Assembly: GCA_017883215.1 (NCBI GenBank)
Contig: JADGOA010000230.1
Span: forward strand, 1-6,006
Direction: 5' to 3'
Length of the DNA: 6,006 nt
Source: Thermoanaerobaculia bacterium
Lineage (GTDB): Bacteria; Acidobacteriota; Thermoanaerobaculia; Gp7-AA8
This document shows, piece after piece, positions 1 through 4,920 of the stretch. The notes under the pieces are model-generated. The model searched no databases and was not told the DNA's origin. It saw only the letters and a program-made list of their open reading frames with translations. Both the position numbers and the translations under genes were made by a program. Each line of letters starts with the position of its first letter. The stretch's first letter is position 1.

Positions 1-4
1 AGCC

Positions 5-493
5 CTACACCCGCGGCTTAGTGATGTCGACGCTCGTCTCCAGGCAGAGCCGTCTCGACGGCGAAAACCCTTCGCTCGCCAGAAACGCCAGCAGGTCGAA
101 ATGGTCCCAGTTGGCCTCCGTCCGGATCGACGTCGCGCCGATGGCGCCGACGTTTTCGCGAAACTCGCTCATCAGCGCATGCGCGACCCGCTGGCGACGC
201 ACGTCATCGGCCACGCCGATGGCGTCGATGGACGCGCTCGGCTCGATCAACCCGTACTCCCCGTAAAACAGCGACCCGATGAGGTACCCCACCACGCGCC
301 CATCCATCTCGGCCACGAGCGATACCTGCAGTCCGGCGAATTTGAGCGCTCGCTGAAGCATCAGCTCGAAATATCGCGGACGGTGCCGTCCGGTCGAGGC
401 GGCGTCGATCTTCACGACCTGATCGACATCCTCTTGGCGCAGCGAACGGATTGTGGCAACTTCGGCCGGAGATTCGTCGATCAAATCTTTCAC
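5..493 (-). CDS. GNAT-family N-acetyltransferase
   Basis: This 162-residue protein fits a single GNAT domain. The order is TIRSLRQEDVDQVVKID (14-30, beta1/alpha1), SLVAEMDGRVVGYLIGSLFYG (starting at 58, beta2-beta4), the acetyl-CoA-binding motif A at ASIDAIGVADDVRRQRVAHAL (starting at 87), and the C-terminal EANWDHFDLLAFLASEGF (126-143). In the pyrophosphate loop, normally Q/R-x-x-G-x-G/A, the first glycine is Arg102 while the last position is Ala104. This departure could weaken or alter acetyl-CoA binding. The start codon is GTG at 493, supported by a strong AAGGAGG five nt upstream; the next internal Met is deep inside the fold. It lies 77 nt downstream of the SDR on the same strand, so it may be the last gene of the operon. 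The gap, however, is filled by a repeat hairpin that could separate expression. The substrate is unknown; a small molecule, a protein amine or an N-terminus are all possible. Confidence 0.85.
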   Translation of the reverse strand: MKDLIDESPAEVATIRSLRQEDVDQVVKIDAASTGRHRPRYFELMLQRALKFAGLQVSLVAEMDGRVVGYLIGSLFYGEYGLIEPSASIDAIGVADDVRRQRVAHALMSEFRENVGAIGATSIRTEANWDHFDLLAFLASEGFSPSRRLCLETSVDITKPRV

Positions 494-498
494 GCTCT

Positions 499-505
499 CC
501 TCCTT
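499..505 (-). promoter_or_regulatory. Strong ribosome binding site deciding the GTG start of the GNAT gene
   Basis: AAGGAGG on the minus strand, complementary to the 3' end of 16S rRNA, lies 5 nt before GTG 493. It identifies GTG as the start codon. It touches the base of the heptamer hairpin (506), so folding could affect ribosome access. Confidence 0.85.
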
Positions 506-570
506 AGTCCTGAGTCCCGAATCCTGAGTGGAACGAGCAACTCAGGACTCAGCACTCAGCACTCAGGACT
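506..570. repeat. Inverted array of 7-bp repeats (hairpin) between SDR and GNAT genes
   Basis: On the plus strand, three heptamers TCCTGAG, TCCCGAA, TCCTGAG (508-528) are followed by a 12-nt spacer (529-540) and four tandem heptamers CTCAGGA, CTCAGCA, CTCAGCA, CTCAGGA (541-568). These are complementary to the first set. The outermost 10 bp pair perfectly (506-515 with 561-570), and over 25 bp about 20 positions pair. An alternative pairing of 506-515 with 540-549 is also exact. The array begins directly after the SDR stop and ends directly at the GNAT SD sequence. No U-tract follows, so it is not a standard terminator; attenuation, RNA stability or a passive dispersed repeat are possible. Confidence 0.85.
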
Positions 571-1314
571 TCAAAGATACTGTCCCGCATCGACTCGCAG
601 TACCTGTCCGGTCACACGTCGCGCGCCCGATCCGCACAGGAACAACACAGTGGCCGCCACATCCTCCGGGTCGACCAGCTCGCCCAGCTGTGTCTCTGCG
701 AGAGCCGCCTGCCGGATCTTCTCGTCGACCTTCTCCGTCAATGGCGTCCTCACCCACCCCGGCTCGACGACGTTCACCAGGACACCGAACCGTCCGGCTT
801 CGCGGCTGACGCTCTTGGCCAGACCGATCAGCCCTGCCTTGCTCGCGGAATATGCGGACGTCCCGACCTTCCCCCGCGAGCCGTTGATCGATCCGATCAG
901 CACAACGCGCCCGGCGCCGCCTCGGCGCATCACCGGCACAGTGTGGCGCAGCAGCAGAAACGCGCCGCGCAGATTGACCTGCTGGACGGCGTCCCAGTCA
1001 TCGACCGAAAGCTTCCAGACTACGGCGTCGCGCGCGATCCCCGCTGCGTGAATGGCGATGTCGATGCGGTCGTACGCATCGACCGTCTGCGCGATGGCGG
1101 CGGCGACCGACGCGTCATCCCGAACATCGCAGCGAATCCATCGCGCTCCCGCGGAGGCCGGCCCGGTGGCGGAAGGTCCGCTCTGCAGATCCGCGAGATC
1201 GAGCGAGACGGCCGTCGCGCCGGCATCTTCGAGGGCCGCGATGATGGCGCGGCCGATTCCACCGGAGCCTCCCGTGACCAGGGCCACTTTGCCGGCCAGA
1301 TCTCCTCGAGTCAT
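571..1314 (-). CDS. Short-chain dehydrogenase/reductase (FabG-like SDR), possibly acting on a ring or acyl-CoA intermediate
   Basis: This is a 247-residue classical SDR with a complete Rossmann fold and active site. The cofactor loop is TGGSGGIG (14-21). Asp39 after strand 2 (SLDLAD) favours NAD(H) over NADP(H). CDV is at 62-64. HAAG at 89-92 stands in the usual NNAG position. The catalytic residues are Asn114, Ser142, Tyr155 and Lys159 (YSASK), followed by VEPGWVRT (183-190) and a normal ending (VTGQVLRVDAGQYL). The frame is open up to 1359, but ATG 1314 is preferred. It overlaps the bcrD stop as ATGA, has AGGAG (1325-1321) six nt upstream, and gives a family-typical N-terminus. The coupling to bcrD suggests a role in the same pathway, for example oxidation of a hydroxy-cyclohexane or hydroxyacyl-CoA thioester, as BadH, also an SDR, does in Rhodopseudomonas. 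No clear one-to-one match to BadH is seen, so the substrate remains open. Confidence 0.9.
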   Translation of the reverse strand: MTRGDLAGKVALVTGGSGGIGRAIIAALEDAGATAVSLDLADLQSGPSATGPASAGARWIRCDVRDDASVAAAIAQTVDAYDRIDIAIHAAGIARDAVVWKLSVDDWDAVQQVNLRGAFLLLRHTVPVMRRGGAGRVVLIGSINGSRGKVGTSAYSASKAGLIGLAKSVSREAGRFGVLVNVVEPGWVRTPLTEKVDEKIRQAALAETQLGELVDPEDVAATVLFLCGSGARRVTGQVLRVDAGQYL

Positions 1315-2177
1315 GCGGCGCTCCTGCGCGCCAGAACGCGGTGCCGGTATGCCCCCCACAGCGCCGCGCCGAGTGCGCCGGCATAGACGGAGCGAGGATC
1401 CGTGCGGATCTCGACCTGCAGCTTGTGCTCGGCGGCTTTGTCACTCAGCGCCTTGGCCAGACCGATGTCGGCGGCCAGACCGCCGGTGATCACCACGGTT
1501 CCGCAGGCTCCGATCGCCCGCAGGAGGTTGATGTAGCGGCCGGCCATCGAAAGGTGAATTCCCTTCACGATGTCCGCGGTGCTGATCCCGCGGCTGACCA
1601 TGTTGATGACGTCGGTCTCGGCGAGCACCGCGCAGATGCTGCTGACCATCTCCGGCGAGGAGGCGGTGCAGGAGAGCGCGCCCACATCCTCGAGGGTGAT
1701 ACCGAGGTAGCGCGCCACGTTCTCCAGAAACTGTCCCGACCCGGATGCGCACTGGCTGGTCATGCGGTACGCGAGAACTTTGCTGCGGCCGTCGATGCGC
1801 ATGGCCCGAGCGTGAAGAGCGCCGATGTCCAGCACTGCGCTCGTTTCAGGTATGAGAAACGTCGCGCCGCGAGCATGCGTGGTCATGCCGTAAAAGTGGC
1901 CGCGCCGGAAATCGACGAGCTCTCCGTCGCCGGTGGTGGCGATGTACGCGACATCCTCGCGCCTGAGCCCCGCCTCCTCCAACGCCGCCTCGAACGATTC
2001 CGCGATGACCGCGCGCAGATCGCGGCGACGGATGCGATCGGTGCGGAGCGTGAGGATGTCGGTGTCCGCCGCCGTGGCGGAACGGGCATCGGATGACTCG
2101 CGGCCTCGTGACCTTGCCACGACCGTCTTCACGGCGCTCGACCCCACATCCATTCCGACGGTGAGAATGTCGTTCAT
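1311..2177 (-). CDS. bcrD: Benzoyl-CoA reductase subunit D, ATPase/activase (BcrD/BadG)
   Basis: This 288-residue protein is the smaller ATPase subunit of the activase and partner of BcrA; family members are about 280 residues long. It shows the phosphate loop GMDVGSSAVKTVV (8-20), TTGDGE (81-86), DIGALHARAM (117-126), MTSQCASGSGQFLENVARYLG (starting at 139), AETDVINMVSRGIST (186-200), KGIHLSMAGR (205-214) and TGGLAAD (231-237). Cys143 and Cys182, again 39 residues apart, should supply the other half of the bridging [4Fe-4S] cluster. The start is ATG 2177, with GGAGG (2187-2183) five nt upstream. It is separated from bcrA by 115 nt occupied by a palindromic element, unlike the tight junctions elsewhere in this operon. 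The stop (1313-1311) overlaps the ATG of the following SDR as ATGA. All key residues are present, so the gene looks intact. Confidence 0.95.
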   Translation of the reverse strand: MNDILTVGMDVGSSAVKTVVARSRGRESSDARSATAADTDILTLRTDRIRRRDLRAVIAESFEAALEEAGLRREDVAYIATTGDGELVDFRRGHFYGMTTHARGATFLIPETSAVLDIGALHARAMRIDGRSKVLAYRMTSQCASGSGQFLENVARYLGITLEDVGALSCTASSPEMVSSICAVLAETDVINMVSRGISTADIVKGIHLSMAGRYINLLRAIGACGTVVITGGLAADIGLAKALSDKAAEHKLQVEIRTDPRSVYAGALGAALWGAYRHRVLARRSAA

Positions 2178-2296
2178 GCAGACCTCCGGAGCGCCGCCTG
2201 CCAGGCGGCCGGTACGGCGGCTGCCAGCCGCCGCCGGCGCGGGCTGGCAGCCCGCGCACCGGCCGGCAAGCTGCCGGCGCTCCTGATCTCGTTCAT
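2174..2296 (-). CDS. Possible 40-codon linker reading frame between bcrA and bcrD
   Basis: An ATG at 2296 overlaps the bcrA stop as ATGA and opens 40 codons (beginning MNEIRSAGSLPAG, rich in Ala and Arg). The frame runs through the palindromic element and ends at TGA 2176-2174, which overlaps the bcrD ATG as a second ATGA. A GAGAGGAAGG stretch near the end of bcrA could serve as its SD site. No protein family is recognised, and the composition simply reflects the GC-rich repeat. If translated, its value may be to carry ribosomes from bcrA to bcrD rather than to make a useful peptide. In GC-rich DNA a stop-free frame of this length is common, so evidence for a real gene is weak. Confidence 0.25.
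   Translation of the reverse strand: MNEIRSAGSLPAGARAASPRRRRLAAAVPAAWQAALRRSA
2183..2187 (-). promoter_or_regulatory. Ribosome binding site of bcrD
   Basis: GGAGG on the minus strand lies 5 nt before ATG 2177 and directly abuts the outer end of the palindromic element at 2188. It is the best SD site for the present bcrD start and lies between the element and the duplicated start region. Confidence 0.75.
2188..2283. repeat. 96-bp palindromic element made of four consecutive hairpins, between bcrA and bcrD
   Basis: Four GC-rich hairpins follow one another with 3-5 nt spacers: 2193-2209 (8 bp), 2215-2233 (9 bp), 2237-2257 (10 bp, perfect) and 2262-2278 (7 bp with AGC at the tip). The first three share the tip CTG(C/G)CAG. 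The whole element is also an imperfect inverted repeat. The ends GGAGCGCCG (2188-2196) and CGGCGCTCC (2275-2283) are exact complements, as are CGGCCGGT (2206-2213) and ACCGGCCG (2258-2265). Both a long cruciform and a cloverleaf-like RNA fold are therefore possible. It is not an intrinsic terminator, since no T-run follows. The architecture resembles dispersed REP/BIME-like intergenic elements. Whether copies exist elsewhere in the genome cannot be seen here. Confidence 0.85.
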
Positions 2297-3630
2297 GCCG
2301 CCTTCCTCTCCGCCGCCCGCAGCGCGAACAGCGCGGCGCCGAGGGCGCCGGTGTAGATCGAATCGGGCGAGGTGTTCAGCGTCCGCTCGCCGTAGTTCTC
2401 GCCGACGAGCTCACGAAGAGCCGAAACGGCTGCGGGATTGCGGGCTACGCCGCCGGTGAACGTGAACTCGTTGGCGATGCCGCCCGAGCGCGCCAGCAGC
2501 GACATGGCCCGGAGAATGATCGCCCGGTGAAGGCCGGCCAGGATGTCGTTCCGGTCCTGCCCGAGCGAAAGCCGCTCGCGCAGTTCCGCGCCTGCGAACA
2601 CCGTGCAGGTGCTGTTGATCTTGAGCCGCTTGGTGCTCTGCTCGGCCAGCGGACCCAGCTCGTGGACGCCGAGGTTCATCTCGTCGGCGATGTATCCGAG
2701 ATAGCGGCCGCAGCCGGCGGCGCAGCGGTCGTTCATCTGAAAGCTGGTGACGAGGCCTTCGCCATCGAGCTGAATGGCCTTTGTGTCCTGTCCGCCGATG
2801 TCGAGAACGGTGCGCGTATCGGGGAACATGACGTGTGCGCCGAGGCCGTGACAGAGGATCTCGCTGCGGATCTGCTCCTTGGGAAAGGGCAGCCGCTGAC
2901 GTCCGTAACCGGTTCCCACAGTCCCTTCCTCGACGAGGTTGGTCAGGCGCGCCTCTTCGACGGCTTCGCGCAGGCGGTCTGCGACCACGGCCAGAACCGG
3001 TGGTGCGTCATCGAGCGTGCGCTCGAGCGCGGCGCTGACGTGGCGCTCGAAGGCCCCCTCGAATCTCATGTTCTCGACCGTCAGAATCGCCGAGTCGAAG
3101 ACGCCGCACAGCGCCTCGAAGGTGATGCCCTTCGGATCGGCGGCCTGTTCGGCGAGGTGCATGTAGTCGGCGGCGGCGAGATCGCGAAAGAAGTCGCTCT
3201 TCCGCTTTGCACCCGAGGAGAAGTGCGTCAGAGCGTTCTCGTGCATCTGCGCGGCGATGGCGTCCAGCTGCGACTTGAGAGCGCTCGACCATTGCCGGTG
3301 GCGAGGCAGGTCGGCGATGCGGTTCATCGCTCCGTGCAGCCCGTCGAGCTGTTCGAGGTGCTGGCGGAGGCGGAAATTGCGCTCCAGCGACGGCAGAAAC
3401 TCGCTCTCGAGCGCCTGCCCGGTACCGTCGTCGCCGACCACGCGCGAGGCGAGCTCGCGCGTCAGCGTGAAGCGCGTGCGCACCAGCGCCTCTTCACGCA
3501 CGACGCCGGCCGCCACGTCGTAGCTGCTGCGGCTGTTGGTGATGCCGCGGCCGATCACGTTGGATTCCTCGTCGAGAACCACCGCTTTCGTGGTGGTCGA
3601 TCCGAGATCGATGCCGACGTAGACGCGCAT
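2293..3630 (-). CDS. bcrA: Benzoyl-CoA reductase subunit A, ATPase/activase (BcrA/BadF)
   Basis: This 445-residue subunit belongs to the BadF/BadG/BcrA/BcrD ASKHA-fold ATPases. With BcrD it forms the electron activase, which couples ATP hydrolysis to low-potential electron transfer into BcrBC. Nucleotide-site motifs are GIDLGSTTTKAVV (6-18), DIGGQD (277-282) and TGGVARN (392-398). Cys303 (NDRCAAGCGRYLG) and Cys342 (STCTVFAG) are the expected ligands of the [4Fe-4S] cluster bridging A and D. Their spacing of 39 residues equals that of Cys127 and Cys166 in the HgdC activator. A mostly helical segment, roughly residues 45-235, separates the first phosphate loop from VGTGYGR. It is absent from BcrD and marks the larger Bcr-type A subunit. 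The frame is open further upstream to 3918, but ATG 3630 is chosen because the family motif begins at residue 2, AGGGAG (3643-3638) lies 7 nt upstream, and it overlaps the bcrB stop. The C-terminus ends at TGA 2295-2293, which itself lies in an ATGA. Confidence 0.95.
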   Translation of the reverse strand: MRVYVGIDLGSTTTKAVVLDEESNVIGRGITNSRSSYDVAAGVVREEALVRTRFTLTRELASRVVGDDGTGQALESEFLPSLERNFRLRQHLEQLDGLHGAMNRIADLPRHRQWSSALKSQLDAIAAQMHENALTHFSSGAKRKSDFFRDLAAADYMHLAEQAADPKGITFEALCGVFDSAILTVENMRFEGAFERHVSAALERTLDDAPPVLAVVADRLREAVEEARLTNLVEEGTVGTGYGRQRLPFPKEQIRSEILCHGLGAHVMFPDTRTVLDIGGQDTKAIQLDGEGLVTSFQMNDRCAAGCGRYLGYIADEMNLGVHELGPLAEQSTKRLKINSTCTVFAGAELRERLSLGQDRNDILAGLHRAIILRAMSLLARSGGIANEFTFTGGVARNPAAVSALRELVGENYGERTLNTSPDSIYTGALGAALFALRAAERKAA

Positions 3631-4901
3631 CACGCCGCTCCCTGCTTCTGCTCGAGCATCTGGATGTAGCTCTCGATGCGGTTCTTGATGTTGGCCGCGG
3701 AGAAGTAGCGCGGATCGACGAGATCGCTCTCGATGAACGCGCCCGGAACGCCGGTGCGCTCCTCCAGCTGCCTCAGGATCAGCAGCTGACCGACGCTGAA
3801 GGAATTGCAGCTCTTCACGCTGTTGATCAGGAATCCGTTGGCGCTGTAGTCGCGGATGTAGCTCTCCAGCAGATCGACGCGCGTGGGCAGACCGAGGTTC
3901 GTGTAGCAGCCGAGACAATAATCGGCGAGCGTTTCCAGGGGATGGTCGGGATCGTGGCGGAACCCGCGGTCGTAGAGGCCGCCGACTTTCGTGTACGACG
4001 AGGCCACCACCACGGCATCCTCGTCGTAGAACATCCGCCAGAACTCGCGGAAGCTCGTCCAGTTCGGAGGTCCTTCGACGACCAGGCGGAACCTCTCCCG
4101 TTCCATCGGCCCGTCGGGTGTGATGGGGCCCGCTCCGGCGGCGACTCTTGCCTCGACTTCGCCGCGCAATGCACGGTAGTACTCGACCGCTCCGGCAGTG
4201 CCACGGAAAGCGCTGAAGATCGGGCCGATGTAGTAGACGCCTCCGAAGTAGGCGTCGATGGGCGACGGGCGGTTCTTGGCGCTCTCCAGCACCCAGACCA
4301 GATCGTCTTCAGCCTGCGACGATAGACGGAGCATCGATCGCAGCCGCTCCTGGTCGAACTTCTTCCCGCTCACGGCCTCGAGCTTGGGGATGACTTCGCT
4401 GCGCAATTGCTCGACGACGTACTCGCGCTGATGCGGCTCGATGCGACCGTTCGGCTGATACGGCACGTGGAGCATCGCCACCGGCACGTCGCCGTATTCG
4501 TGGCGCAGCAGCTCGAACCATTTCATGAACGTGAAGCAGCCGGTGTACGAGAGAAGAAGCAGATCGGGCTTCGGGAGCGGCTTGCCGGTCGGGCCGATGT
4601 TCCCCTTCTTCAGCATGCCGATGTCGCACTTCACATACGTGCAGACGTCTTCGCTGTGGCCCTGTTTCTCCGCCTCGGCGATGTACTCGCCGGAGAGCTT
4701 GCGCATCCCGGATTGCAGCGCGTTGATCTCGGGCAGGACGGGCAGCAGGTCGAACGAGCGCACCAGCTCATTGAGATTGCCGGGGACGAACGTGTAGACG
4801 ACCTTCTTCCCCTCGTCGTGAGCTCGCGCCAGCGCGTCGTAGTGGTCGCCGATCATCTGCTTCTGGAGCAGCATCGACTCCTCTTTGCGGATATCAGTCA
4901 T
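3630..4901 (-). CDS. bcrB: Benzoyl-CoA reductase subunit B (BcrB/BadE)
   Basis: This 423-residue protein is the second catalytic-module subunit and pairs with BcrC. Its length matches the family (about 430). Characteristic stretches are FVPGNLNEL (38-46), GHSEDVCTYVKCDIGM (81-96), LLSYTGCFTFMKWFELLRHEY (starting at 117), ESAKNRPSPIDAYFGGVYYIG (starting at 206), EGPPNWTSFREFW (276-288), SSYTKVGGLYD (301-311), DYCLGCYTN (327-335) and INSVKSCNSFS (359-369). Cys87, Cys122, Cys329, Cys332 and Cys365 are candidate Fe-S ligands; Cys92 is a further cysteine near the first. The ATG at 4901 is preceded by AGGTG (4910-4906) four nt upstream, which supports this start over the internal Met10. The TGA stop shares its last base with the bcrA start (TGATG, 3632-3628), so bcrA translation is probably coupled. 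No frameshift or missing segment is seen. Confidence 0.96.
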   Translation of the reverse strand: MTDIRKEESMLLQKQMIGDHYDALARAHDEGKKVVYTFVPGNLNELVRSFDLLPVLPEINALQSGMRKLSGEYIAEAEKQGHSEDVCTYVKCDIGMLKKGNIGPTGKPLPKPDLLLLSYTGCFTFMKWFELLRHEYGDVPVAMLHVPYQPNGRIEPHQREYVVEQLRSEVIPKLEAVSGKKFDQERLRSMLRLSSQAEDDLVWVLESAKNRPSPIDAYFGGVYYIGPIFSAFRGTAGAVEYYRALRGEVEARVAAGAGPITPDGPMERERFRLVVEGPPNWTSFREFWRMFYDEDAVVVASSYTKVGGLYDRGFRHDPDHPLETLADYCLGCYTNLGLPTRVDLLESYIRDYSANGFLINSVKSCNSFSVGQLLILRQLEERTGVPGAFIESDLVDPRYFSAANIKNRIESYIQMLEQKQGAA

Positions 4902-4920
4902 CGTTCACCTGTAGTCAGCC

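Larger units (their letters stand above)
2167..2298. repeat. Flanking direct repeats (12 of 13 bp) around the palindromic element
   Basis: The plus-strand sequence ATGTCGTTCATGC at 2167-2179 recurs as ATCTCGTTCATGC at 2286-2298, with one mismatch. On the coding strand, each copy contains GCATGAACGA. The left copy is the present bcrD start (ATG 2177, Met-Asn-Asp-Ile). The right copy overlaps the bcrA stop (ATGA at 2296-2293) and would begin Met-Asn-Glu-Ile. The simplest reading is a target-site duplication made when the element entered an ancestral bcrA/bcrD ATGA overlap. Chance similarity or a different duplication mechanism is not excluded. Confidence 0.6.

Noticed and set aside
541..568. 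CRISPR-like repeats
   Set aside because: The units are 7 bp, directly adjacent and without unique spacers, and no cas gene is present.
506..570. Intrinsic transcription terminator after the SDR gene
   Set aside because: A stem can form, but the sequence following it on the transcribed strand is AAGGAGGAGAGC, with no U-run. A regulatory or passive repeat is a better description.
101..1051. 316-codon plus-strand open frame opposite the GNAT and SDR genes
   Set aside because: It crosses two well-supported minus-strand genes and the repeat gap, is rich in Arg, Pro and Ser, and shows no family motif.
1315..1359. Upstream start of the SDR at 1359 (15 extra residues)
   Set aside because: The extension lies within the bcrD C-terminus and adds nothing SDR-like. 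ATG 1314 has an SD site and an ATGA overlap.
2527..3669. 380-codon plus-strand open frame opposite bcrA
   Set aside because: Its composition is that of an antisense shadow in GC-rich DNA, no domain is recognised, and the minus strand holds a clear conserved protein.
3631..3918. Upstream in-frame extension of bcrA (96 extra residues)
   Set aside because: It overlaps the 3' end of bcrB in another frame and has an Arg- and Ser-rich shadow composition. The family N-terminus starts at ATG 3630, which has its own SD site and overlaps the bcrB stop.
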